From: BQOK01 sp048388525
GTDB lineage: Bacteria > Bacillota > Clostridia > Oscillospirales > Ruminococcaceae
Direction of reading: 5' to 3'
Length of the DNA: 64,000 nucleotides
Assembly (NCBI RefSeq): GCF_048388525.1
Contig: NZ_DBGCTQ010000035.1
Location: 22,369 to 86,368 of the forward strand
Below, one piece after another: positions 18,481-25,970 of this stretch. The notes under the pieces were generated by a model that was not told where the DNA came from, searched no databases, and saw only the letters and a program-made list of their open reading frames with translations. A program made the position numbers and the translations under genes. The stretch's first letter is position 1; every line of letters starts with the position of its first letter.

Positions 18481-18925
18481 CCTGGACGAACGGCAGGAAC
18501 GGGCCCTTTTGCAGATCGAAAGCCGGGGGTTCTGGCTGGCCTGGGGCGGGTTGCTGCTGGCGATCCTGGTACAGCTGATGCTGCGCCGGATGGACCTGTG
18601 GAGCCTTTTGCCCGAGTGGGTGATTTTTATGGGGATGAACCTTTACATGGTGGCGCAATGCCTGCGCCACAACATCTGGGACCGGCACCTGGAACCGGGC
18701 CCGCGCGCGAACGCTGTGATCAGTGCTGTTTTGGGGGCGGTGCTGCTGCCGGTGATCCTGGTCACCTTCAGCCGCAATGCGGGCAGGGTGGACGGAACGA
18801 TCCTGCTGCTGGCCGTGTTTTTTGCCGCGCTGCCTGCCGCGCTGTGCTTTGCGGTGCTGCAGCTGATCGCGCAGACGTACCGCCGCAAAAGAGAACAGGC
18901 TGAGAACGCCCCCGACGAGGAATGA
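18461..18925 (+). CDS. DUF6773-like membrane protein partner of the XRE regulator
   Basis: 154 residues from the ATG at 18461 with GGGAGGAGGAAACGACGA before it. A charged N-terminus (KKRKNNLDERQERALLQIE) leads into four predicted membrane segments, beginning with FWLAWGGLLLAILVQLM. The LDERQE opening and the pairing with a short XRE regulator fit DUF6773-type proteins. The function is unknown; such pairs often sense envelope conditions, which is inference. Confidence 0.65.
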   Translation: MKKRKNNLDERQERALLQIESRGFWLAWGGLLLAILVQLMLRRMDLWSLLPEWVIFMGMNLYMVAQCLRHNIWDRHLEPGPRANAVISAVLGAVLLPVILVTFSRNAGRVDGTILLLAVFFAALPAALCFAVLQLIAQTYRRKREQAENAPDEE

Positions 18926-18970
18926 AAAAAACGCGCCCCACTGCCCCAAAACGCCTGCCCGGCGGCTGCA

Positions 18971-18996
18971 AGTGCCCGCCGCGGCGGGCGCTTTTT
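18971..18996 (+). terminator. terminator after the DUF6773-like gene
   Basis: AGTGCCCGCC pairs with GGCGGGCGCT across a two-base turn, followed by TTTTT. Confidence 0.7.
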
Positions 18997-19183
18997 ATGT
19001 GCTGCCCGCGCGGAGAGAACAGGAAGCGGCACGGGGAAGAAAGAGGGAAGGTGATTTGGGAAAAGAAGGATAAAAACGTTAATTTTATAACACATTTGCA
19101 CAAAAAAAGGTCGAAGGATTTGGTTGATTTATCAGTAATTTAACATCGATTTTATATAGATTTAACAAAGTTTTAATATTCCG
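18997..19183. other. intergenic, AT-rich towards the MFS promoter
   Basis: No gene supported. A short open frame at 18922-19143 runs through the terminator and has no family features. The right part is AT-rich, leading into the promoter at 19184. Confidence 0.5.
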
Positions 19184-19212
19184 TTGACAAGTTATTTATA
19201 TATCGCTACAAT
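19184..19212 (+). promoter_or_regulatory. strong promoter for the MFS/isomerase transcript
   Basis: Consensus TTGACA at 19184-19189, 17-base spacer, TACAAT at 19207-19212. Transcription should begin about 150 bases before the MFS start codon. Confidence 0.8.
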
Positions 19213-19235
19213 GTGTTTATCCCAAAGAGTTGAGA

Positions 19236-19290
19236 GATGGGTCACAAGGCATTAGGATGTGCTTTGTGACCCATCTTTGCTTTTTTAGGC
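19236..19290 (+). promoter_or_regulatory. leader terminator (putative attenuator or small RNA end)
   Basis: A 16-bp stem, GATGGGTCACAAGGCA against TGCTTTGTGACCCATC with one G-U pair, followed by TTTGCTTTTTT. It begins about 20 bases after the expected transcription start, so most transcripts could stop at about 75 nucleotides. No T-box or known riboswitch consensus was recognised. Confidence 0.65.
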
Positions 19291-19369
19291 TGGCCGGCAA
19301 GCCTGCAAAAGGGAAAGGCTCTCGCTCTTATCTGTGCGGAATCCCATAAGTAAAGGAGAGAATCGGAGT

Positions 19370-20659
19370 ATGAGTAAAAACAAGAGTTCTGCCTGGGTCA
19401 AGTGGATGACCCTGATCATCGTGGCCATTGCGGGCGGCCTGATTACCAAGCTGCCCTACCTGCGCGAAACCTACATGGCCCCGCTGCAGCAGGCCACCGG
19501 CGCAACCAAGACCCAGCTTGGCATGCTGATGAGCGCCTACGGCATTGTGAACTTTATCTGTTACTTCCCCGGCGGCATTTTGGCCGATAAATTCAGCTCC
19601 AAGAAGCTGATCATCGTGTCCTGCATCGGCACCGCACTGGCGGGCTTCTGGTACTGGACCCTGCCGGGCTTTACGGCCCTGATGATCATTCACGCCATCT
19701 TCGCCATTACCACGGTGTTCACCTTCTGGGCGGCCATGGTGAAGAGCATCAACAACCTGGGCGGGCCGGAAGAACAGGGCAAGCTGTTCGGCTTTTTGGA
19801 GGGCGGCCGCGGCCTGATGGGCACGGTGGTGGCCTTTGGTTCGGTGGCGGTGTTCGGCATGGCGGCCGACGAGGTGGGCGGCATGCGCAACGCCATACTC
19901 TATTATTCGATCCTGCTGGTGGCGGCCGGCGTTCTGGCAGCCATTTTTATGAAGGACGACAAGCCTGTTGCCAAAACCGAAAAGCAGGCCAATCCTTTGA
20001 ATCGGAAGGACTTCCTTGAGGTGGCAAAAATGCCCCGCGTGTGGCTGTGCGGCATGCTGGGCATCTGCAACTACTCGGCGCTGATCTTCCACGGCTACAT
20101 CACCGCGTATCTGTCGGAGGGCTTTGGCATCAGCAACGAGGTGGTGGCAAACCTTTCGGTCATCCGCACCTATTTTATGATGATGGTGGGCGCTTTTATT
20201 GCGGGCATCATCTCCGACAAGGTGGGCAGCCGCATCCGCTTTATTCAGTATGCCTTTGTGGGCATGGCGGCTTTTGCCAGCCTGTATGTGCTGATCCCGG
20301 CGGGGCCCTCGGCAATTCCGCTGATTGTGGCGAACTTTATCTGCTACGGCCTGTGCCTTTACAGCATCAAGGCGCTGTACTTCTCCACCATCGACGAGGT
20401 TCTGGTGCCCAAGCGCCTGGCGGGCACGGCCTCCGGCGTGATTTCGCTGGTTACCTACGCCCCTGAGATCTTTTTGTACACCCTCTCGGGCAACATGGTG
20501 GACAAATATGTGGGCACCGCCACCCCGCTGAAGGGGTATCAGCAGTGCTGGATTGCCATGGCGGTGCTGTCGCTCGTGGGGTTTGCGTGCGGCCTGGTGC
20601 TGCGCAAGATGAACGCGAAGGCCATTGCCGCGGCCCAGGCCGCGGGCGCCGAGGCCTGA
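19370..20659 (+). CDS. MFS transporter
   Basis: 429 residues from ATG 19370 with AAAGGAG upstream. Twelve hydrophobic segments are expected; the MFS loop 2-3 signature appears as FPGGILADKFSSKKLIIVSC. The protein resembles small-organic-anion and sugar-acid MFS carriers. It is followed after 25 bases by a TIM-barrel sugar-phosphate isomerase/epimerase, so the pair probably imports and isomerises a sugar or polyol derivative. The substrate cannot be named from the sequence. Expression depends on read-through of the leader terminator. Confidence 0.85.
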   Translation: MSKNKSSAWVKWMTLIIVAIAGGLITKLPYLRETYMAPLQQATGATKTQLGMLMSAYGIVNFICYFPGGILADKFSSKKLIIVSCIGTALAGFWYWTLPGFTALMIIHAIFAITTVFTFWAAMVKSINNLGGPEEQGKLFGFLEGGRGLMGTVVAFGSVAVFGMAADEVGGMRNAILYYSILLVAAGVLAAIFMKDDKPVAKTEKQANPLNRKDFLEVAKMPRVWLCGMLGICNYSALIFHGYITAYLSEGFGISNEVVANLSVIRTYFMMMVGAFIAGIISDKVGSRIRFIQYAFVGMAAFASLYVLIPAGPSAIPLIVANFICYGLCLYSIKALYFSTIDEVLVPKRLAGTASGVISLVTYAPEIFLYTLSGNMVDKYVGTATPLKGYQQCWIAMAVLSLVGFACGLVLRKMNAKAIAAAQAAGAEA

Positions 20660-20684
20660 TTTTGAACGAAAGGTCGAAAAAGAC

Positions 20685-21677
20685 ATGCAAGAGTTGCTTA
20701 GTTCGGTAAACAGCGATTACAACAATGACCGGCACAGCTGGGCCGAGATCGAGCGCCAGGTGACCAACATTGCAAAGGCGGGCTTTACCCACACCCAGTG
20801 GATCCACGACTGGGAAGGGGAGTATTTGTACAGCCCCAGCGAGATGTTCCAGGCGCGGGACCTGCTGCGGGGGCTGGGGGTGAAGGCCCACAGCATCCAT
20901 GCCTCGGAGGGCGGCGTGCGCACCATTGTGCAGGACGGCAAAAAGGTGTTCCGCAACCGCTACCGCCTGACCGACATCCGCAAGGACTACACCTCCACCA
21001 ACGAGTACTGCCGGCTGGCCGGTGTGGAGCTTTTGAAAAACCGGGTGGATCTTTGCAGCCACATCGGCGCGGGGGTGATGGTGCTGCACATGCAGCAGCC
21101 CTGGAAGCTGTTTGAGGAGAGCCCGCAGGACAAGGAGGATTACTTCCGGCAGGTCTACCGCTCGTTCGACGAGCTGGAACCCTATGCCCGCGCGGCGGGC
21201 GTGCGGGTGGCGCTGGAAAATTTGATCGTTACCCCCTGGCAGCTGCAGGACGAAACCTTTGAGCGCATGTTCGACCGTTACCCGGAAGATTTTTTGGGCT
21301 TTACCTTTGACTCGGGCCACGCCACCCTGCAATGCCGGCAGGACCACAACTACTTCCTGCGCAAATATTACCAGAGGATGTACGCCACACATTTGCAGGA
21401 GAACGCGTCCATTCCAGAGGAATTGGCGGGGGACGACAACGAGATCCTGGCCCACGACAGCCACTGGGTGCCCATGGACCCGCGGGGACACGGCACCATG
21501 GACTGGGAGGAGATTGCAACGTGGGTGGCCAAGGCGCCGCTGGACCTGCCCGCCGATTTTGAGGTGGGGATTTACGGGGCGAACGAGCAGGACGAGATGG
21601 AACAGCTGATCGCCTGCCGCAAGGTGGCCCAGCGCTTTTACCAGATGGTGCTGGCCCACAAGCAGGAACAGGCGTGA
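20685..21677 (+). CDS. sugar phosphate isomerase/epimerase (TIM barrel, AP-endonuclease-2 family)
   Basis: 330 residues from the ATG at 20685. Metal-binding residues of the xylose-isomerase-like barrel are visible: Glu in VRVALENLIV, Asp and His in GFTFDSGHATL, His in YATHLQEN, and the closing PRGHGTMDWEEI. Such enzymes epimerise or isomerise keto-sugars and inositol derivatives with a divalent metal. It is cotranscribed with the upstream MFS transporter. The exact substrate is unknown. Confidence 0.85.
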   Translation: MQELLSSVNSDYNNDRHSWAEIERQVTNIAKAGFTHTQWIHDWEGEYLYSPSEMFQARDLLRGLGVKAHSIHASEGGVRTIVQDGKKVFRNRYRLTDIRKDYTSTNEYCRLAGVELLKNRVDLCSHIGAGVMVLHMQQPWKLFEESPQDKEDYFRQVYRSFDELEPYARAAGVRVALENLIVTPWQLQDETFERMFDRYPEDFLGFTFDSGHATLQCRQDHNYFLRKYYQRMYATHLQENASIPEELAGDDNEILAHDSHWVPMDPRGHGTMDWEEIATWVAKAPLDLPADFEVGIYGANEQDEMEQLIACRKVAQRFYQMVLAHKQEQA

Positions 21678-21784
21678 CAAAAGCCGTGCAAAGCGGAGGC
21701 TGCTTTTGGCACAGGCGCGCCGGCCGCCCCCAAAGGCCGCGGCACGGGCGCTTTTGAACCGGCTCTGTGAGCGATAAGATTTTT

Positions 21785-21817
21785 TGGCGCCCCCTGGGAA
21801 AAGCCGCCCAGGGGGCG
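21785..21817. repeat. perfect 12-bp hairpin before the LicA-like gene
   Basis: GCGCCCCCTGGG pairs exactly with CCCAGGGGGCGC. There is no T-run on the + strand after it, so it is either a weak terminator for the isomerase transcript or a leader structure of the following gene, whose start is 27 bases downstream. Confidence 0.6.
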
Positions 21818-21843
21818 CTTGCGTAAAACGGGAGGTGGCGCAT

Positions 21844-22860
21844 ATGCAGGCGCTGGAATGGCTGGCCCTGGCCGTGGCGATCCAATATCACGGCGCGGGA
21901 CCGGCGCTTGTGAGCAAAATTACCGGCTGCGGCGGGCAGCAGGCCCGGGACGCAATGGCTGCGCTGGAGGCGCGGGGGCTGCTGAAGCCGGGCGCGGGGA
22001 GCTTTTGCGGGCGGGTGCAGCCCCTGGCAAAGGGCATGACCAACCATTTGGTGCGCTTTGCCCTGAATGGGAGCGAATGCCTGCTGCGCATCCCCGGCGA
22101 GGGCACCGCCTCGCTGCTGGACCGCAGACAGGAGTATGAGGTATACCAGGCGTTGGCGGGGCGCGGCATCTCGGACGAGGTGCTGTTTTTCAGCCCGGAG
22201 CTGGGGTACAAGATCACCCGCTACATTGAGAGCGCCCACAACTGCGACCCCGGCTGCACCGCCGACGTGCAGGCTGCGATGGAGCTGCTGCGGCGCATGC
22301 ACGATATGGAGCTGAGGGTGGGCCACCACTTTGACGTGTATGAAAAGCTGGAGGATTATGTGGCGCTGACCGGCACCCGGGAGCTGCCCTTTCCGGACTG
22401 GCGGCACACCTTTGCGGCCGTGCAGGGGCTGCGGGAACTGCTGGAGCGCTGCCCGCAGAGGCGGACGCTGTGCCACATCGACCCGGTACAGGACAATTTT
22501 TTGATCGGGCCCGGGGGCGCGACCCTGATCGACTGGGAGTATGCCGCCATGTGCGACGCCGACATTGATCCCGCCATGTTCTGCATTTATGCCGGTTACG
22601 ACCAGGCGGGTGTGGAGCTCACACTGCGCCTGTATCACCAGGGAACGGCGGACCGGGTGACCCGCTTTAAAACCTATGCGTACATGGCGGCCAGCGGCCT
22701 GCTGTGGAGCTATTGGTGCGAGTACAAAAAGCAGATGGGTGTGGATTATGAGGCCTACGAGGCGCAGCAATACGAGTACGCCCGCCGCTTCAGCGCCCTG
22801 GCGGCTCAGCAGGCGCAGCTTTTAGGGGGCGTGGGCGAGAGGGAGGAGGTGCTTTTATGA
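21844..22860 (+). CDS. LicA-like choline/aminoglycoside-type kinase with N-terminal winged-helix domain
   Basis: 338 residues from ATG 21844 behind GGGAGGTGGCGC. Residues about 1-65 look like a winged helix (VAIQYHGAGPALVSKITGCG, then AMAALEARGLLKPGAG). The rest is a choline-kinase-type fold: RFALNGSECLLRIPGEGTA (phosphate loop), catalytic CHIDPVQDNFLI with Asp and Asn, and metal-binding LIDWEYA. The stop overlaps the ATG of a BCCT-family transporter (ATGA). That pairing points to uptake and phosphorylation of choline or a related quaternary amine, as LicA with LicB does. No cytidylyltransferase (LicC) is adjacent. Confidence 0.75.
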   Translation: MQALEWLALAVAIQYHGAGPALVSKITGCGGQQARDAMAALEARGLLKPGAGSFCGRVQPLAKGMTNHLVRFALNGSECLLRIPGEGTASLLDRRQEYEVYQALAGRGISDEVLFFSPELGYKITRYIESAHNCDPGCTADVQAAMELLRRMHDMELRVGHHFDVYEKLEDYVALTGTRELPFPDWRHTFAAVQGLRELLERCPQRRTLCHIDPVQDNFLIGPGGATLIDWEYAAMCDADIDPAMFCIYAGYDQAGVELTLRLYHQGTADRVTRFKTYAYMAASGLLWSYWCEYKKQMGVDYEAYEAQQYEYARRFSALAAQQAQLLGGVGEREEVLL

Positions 22861-24404
22861 AAAAGAAAAAGCTTTTTCAGGACCTGGACCTGTTCTCCAT
22901 GCTGATTCCGCTGGGGATCGTGAGCGTTCTGTGCGTGTTGTTTATTGCCCTGCCGCAGCGCACCACCGCCCTGGTGGACGGCGTGCGCGGCTTTTTGGGG
23001 GAGAACCTGGGGGTGTATTACCTGCTGTTTGGCGTGGCGAGTTTGGGGGTATCGCTGTTTTTTGCGTTCTCCAGGATCGGGCGCATCCGGCTGGGGCAGG
23101 TGGAAAAACCGGAATACACGAACTTCCAGTGGGGCGCGATGATTTTTACCAGCACCATGGCGGCCGACATCCTGTATTATTCGTTCATTGAATGGGCGCT
23201 TTATGCCCAGGAGGACCGGGTGGCCCAGCTGGGCTCCATGCAGGACTGGGCTTCGACCTACCCGATTTTTCACTGGGGGCCGATCCCCTGGAGCTTTTAT
23301 GTGGTGCTGGCGGTGTGCTTTGCCTTTATGCTGCAGGTGCGCGGGCGGGAAAAGCAAAAATTCAGCGAAGCCTGCCGGCCGCTGCTGGGCCGCCGGGTGG
23401 ACGGCGCCTGGGGGCGGGTGATCGACCTGATTGCCGTGTTTGCCCTGCTGGCGGGCACCGCCACCACCTTTTCGCTGGCCACGCCCCTGCTGGGCCAGGC
23501 CATCAGCCATATCACCGGCCTGCCGGCCACGACCTGGCTGACGGTGGCGGTGCTGGTGTTTATTGCGGTGCTGTACACGGTGGCGGTGCTGTTCTCCTTT
23601 AAGGGCATCGTGTTTGCGGCAAAGCTGTGCATCTGGCTGTTCGGGGCGCTGCTGGTATGGTTTTTGGCGGGCGGCCAGGCGCGCTATATTTTGGAGACCG
23701 GTGTGGCGGCGCTGGGCAACCTGGCCCAGAACTTTATCGGGCTGGCCACCTATACCGACCCTCTGCGCCAGACCGGGTTTGTGCAGAACTGGACCGTGTT
23801 CTACTGGGCCTACTGGATGGTGTGGTGCGTGGCGACCCCGTTTTTTATCGGCACCATCAGCAAGGGGCGGACCATCCGCAATGTGGTGCTGGGGGCGTAT
23901 TTGAGCGGGCTGGCGGGCACCTACACCTCGTTCATTGTGTTTGGAAATTACGGGTTGGGGTTGCAGACCCACGGCCGGCTGGACGTTTTGGGGCAGCTGG
24001 CGGGGGGCGCCGCGATGCCCCAGGTCATCATAGATATTTTTGGCACCCTGCCCCTGCCCGCGGTGGCGCTGGTGCTTTTGATCCTGACGATGTGCGCGTT
24101 CTATTCCACCACCTTTGACTCGCTGACCATGGTGATCTCGATGTATTCCTGCCGCAGGCTGAAGCCCGGCGCTGTGCCCCATAAAGGGGTGCGGGCGTTC
24201 TGGGCGGTGGTGTTTATCATTTTTCCCATCGGGCTGATTTTTGCCCAAAACTCGCTGAACAGCCTGCAATCCGTTTCGATCATTGCGGCGCTGCCGATCT
24301 CGGTGGTGATGGTGCTGATCGTGGCCGCGTTTTTGAAGGACGTGCGGGGATACCTGAAGCAGGGCGGGCGCGAAGAGGGCGGCGGGCCGGAGCAAAGCGG
24401 ATAG
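22857..24404 (+). CDS. BCCT-family (betaine/choline/carnitine) transporter
   Basis: 515 residues, about twelve membrane segments. The BCCT core is clear: GPIPWSFYVVLAVCFAFM and the Trp-rich substrate region WAYWMVWCVATPFFIGTISKGRT, followed by ATTFSLATPLL-type helices. These carriers move choline, betaine or carnitine, driven by sodium or protons. The start overlaps the LicA-like kinase gene. The operon therefore probably imports choline and phosphorylates it. Choline versus betaine cannot be separated from the sequence alone. Confidence 0.88.
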   Translation: MKKKKLFQDLDLFSMLIPLGIVSVLCVLFIALPQRTTALVDGVRGFLGENLGVYYLLFGVASLGVSLFFAFSRIGRIRLGQVEKPEYTNFQWGAMIFTSTMAADILYYSFIEWALYAQEDRVAQLGSMQDWASTYPIFHWGPIPWSFYVVLAVCFAFMLQVRGREKQKFSEACRPLLGRRVDGAWGRVIDLIAVFALLAGTATTFSLATPLLGQAISHITGLPATTWLTVAVLVFIAVLYTVAVLFSFKGIVFAAKLCIWLFGALLVWFLAGGQARYILETGVAALGNLAQNFIGLATYTDPLRQTGFVQNWTVFYWAYWMVWCVATPFFIGTISKGRTIRNVVLGAYLSGLAGTYTSFIVFGNYGLGLQTHGRLDVLGQLAGGAAMPQVIIDIFGTLPLPAVALVLLILTMCAFYSTTFDSLTMVISMYSCRRLKPGAVPHKGVRAFWAVVFIIFPIGLIFAQNSLNSLQSVSIIAALPISVVMVLIVAAFLKDVRGYLKQGGREEGGGPEQSG

Positions 24405-24454
24405 GGCGCTTTTGCTGGCCGCCGCGAAGGGCGGGGCTGCGGCCCCAAAACCAC

Positions 24455-24501
24455 ACAAAAAAGCCGTGCCGCGGATTTTTCGTTCCGCGGCACGGCTTTT
24501 T
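24455..24501. terminator. bidirectional terminator between the BCCT gene and glpP
   Basis: A long stem, AAAAAAGCCGTGCCGCGGA against its exact complement with a TTTTTCG loop. It serves both convergent transcripts. Confidence 0.88.
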
Positions 24502-24515
24502 TGGTGTTCAAAGAT

Positions 24516-25082
24516 TCATAGCTCCCACACGGCGCGGTCGGTGCTGGAAATGGCGGCGGCGCCCGCCGAGAGGGCGGCGATTACGTCCTCTTTGTCGGCC
24601 AGAAGGCCGCTGGCGATCAGCGGCTTTTCCAGCGCCGCGGCAAGCCGGCCAATGAGCTTTGGCATGACCCCCGGCAGGATCTCCACAAAGTCTGCCCCGC
24701 TTTGCAGGGCCGTTTTTTGCAGGCTGCGCAGGGCCATGCTGTCCAGCAAAAAGGTGCGGTACACGGTGGCGAGGCCCAGCGCAGCCGCCCGGCGCACCAG
24801 GGGCGCTTTGGTGCTGACGATCCCGTCCGCCGCGGTGCTGCGGGCAAGGTAGTCCACGGCAGCCTCGCGGGCTGAGAGGCCGTCCAGCAGGTCGATGTCC
24901 ACAAAAACAGCTTTGTCGGCCTCTTTTAAGCGGGCCACGATGGCGGGGATGGTGATGACCGAGCCGTATAAAACGAACACGACCTTTTTGTCGCAGGAAA
25001 GGCAGGCAGAAAGGTCGTCGTCGCTTTTTACGGCAATGATGATGGGGTATTCCTCCAGCAGATTTTTTAGCTCTGTGTTCAT
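24516..25082 (-). CDS. glpP: glycerol-3-phosphate-responsive antiterminator GlpP
   Basis: GlpP binds glycerol-3-phosphate and prevents termination in the leaders of glycerol genes. The 188-residue length matches the family. The TIM-barrel pattern is visible: KVVFVLYGSVITIPAIV, FVDIDLLDGLSAREAAVDYL, ADGIVSTKAPLVRRA, FVEILPGVMPKLIG and the phosphate-binding PLIASGLLADKEDV. The start is ATG 25082, overlapping the MarR stop (ATGA). A glycerol operon lies about 4 kb away on the other strand, and terminators in two nearby leaders are candidate targets. Confidence 0.9.
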   Translation of the reverse strand: MNTELKNLLEEYPIIIAVKSDDDLSACLSCDKKVVFVLYGSVITIPAIVARLKEADKAVFVDIDLLDGLSAREAAVDYLARSTAADGIVSTKAPLVRRAAALGLATVYRTFLLDSMALRSLQKTALQSGADFVEILPGVMPKLIGRLAAALEKPLIASGLLADKEDVIAALSAGAAAISSTDRAVWEL

Positions 25083-25603
25083 TCGGCCCTCTCTTTTCGT
25101 TTTAAGTTGGTGCGCGGGGAAACGGTTTTGCGGTAGCCGGCGCTGACGCCGGCCATGCCCTGCAGCGCCTCGGCAAACAGCGTTTGGTATTTTGCGGGGA
25201 TGCGGGAGAGCTTGTCCAGCACCGGGGCCTGCCACAGCTCGCAGAGCTGGCGGGCGTATTCGCCGTAAATAAAGCGGCCCTGCGCGGTGACCAGCACGAT
25301 CAGGTTTTTGCGGTTGCCCTCGTGATAATATTTTTCCACAAGGCCCATTTTTTCGAGCTTTGCAGCCATGGCGGTGAACGCACTGGGCGAGATGCCCAGC
25401 CGCCGGGCTACCCCGGCCATGTTGAGCTGAAGCTCCTCGTTTTCCAGAAGGTATTCCACCACCTGGATCTCGCTGGCCGACAGCCACACCTCGTTGGTGA
25501 TGCGGAAGGGCTTTTTGTAGCGCGGGGCATAATGGTTGCTCCACAGAAAAATTGCTTCGATGGTGCTGCGCTCATCGCCAAGCCATTCCAGTTTCAAGGC
25601 CAT
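25079..25603 (-). CDS. MarR-family transcriptional regulator
   Basis: 174 residues with a winged-helix core: LSASEIQVVEYLLENEELQL, MAGVARRLGISPSAFTAMAAKLEKMGLVEKYY, and the wing HEGNRKNLIVLVTAQG. These are the dimeric MarR features. The coding region overlaps glpP, so the regulator and antiterminator are made together. A TATAAT and a TTGTGT/TATACT pair on the minus strand lie within 100 bases upstream. Its ligand and targets are unknown; the divergent alpha/beta hydrolase gene is an obvious candidate. Confidence 0.88.
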   Translation of the reverse strand: MALKLEWLGDERSTIEAIFLWSNHYAPRYKKPFRITNEVWLSASEIQVVEYLLENEELQLNMAGVARRLGISPSAFTAMAAKLEKMGLVEKYYHEGNRKNLIVLVTAQGRFIYGEYARQLCELWQAPVLDKLSRIPAKYQTLFAEALQGMAGVSAGYRKTVSPRTNLKRKERAE

Positions 25604-25764
25604 CCACCCTTTCCTGTTTTTAGTATACCATAGCCCTATTATAACACAATATTTGTTAAAATATAGTCAATATCCAGCGAAAATATTGCGTTATTTTAGG
25701 AAATGTTGCTAAAAAACGACAAGGTATACAAAGTTTCGCGCCCAAATTGTGTACATTTGGTGAA
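25604..25764. promoter_or_regulatory. divergent regulatory region between marR-glpP and the alpha/beta hydrolase
   Basis: AT-rich sequence with repeated AATATT/AATATTTG elements at about 25648-25690, as expected for a MarR binding region. On the minus strand a TATAAT lies at about 25637-25642 and a TTGTGT/TATACT pair nearby. No ORF is supported. Confidence 0.4.
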
Positions 25765-25794
25765 TTGACGGGCACCGGGCGGGACGGCTATAAT
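25765..25794 (+). promoter_or_regulatory. promoter for the alpha/beta hydrolase gene
   Basis: TTGACG at 25765-25770, 18-base spacer, TATAAT at 25789-25794. The leader to the start codon is about 170 bases. Confidence 0.7.
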
Positions 25795-25897
25795 AAAGTT
25801 GCAAAATCGTTTTGGAATAGAATGATTTTGTTTTGAATAAGAATAATTTTAGCTGCCGGCCATTTGTTCAAAGGCTGGCCCTGCCAGAGAAAAGAGA

Positions 25898-25941
25898 GCG
25901 CGGGGAAGCAAAGGAATGTTGCTTCCATGCGCTTTTTTTGT
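25898..25941 (+). promoter_or_regulatory. leader terminator before the alpha/beta hydrolase gene
   Basis: A stem with arms GCGC..GGAAGCAA and TTGCTTCC..GCGC, followed by TTTTTTT, ends 30 bases before the start codon. An upstream segment (GGCCA...TGGCC near 25858-25885) could form an alternative stem. This is a conditional terminator by layout; GlpP control is inference. Confidence 0.6.
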
Positions 25942-25970
25942 ACGCATTATATCAACAAAAGGAGGAAAAC

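Noticed and set aside
19213..19369. T-box or known riboswitch in the MFS leader
   Set aside because: No T-box sequence (AGGGTGGNACCGCG-like) and no recognised aptamer consensus was found; only the terminator hairpin is clear.
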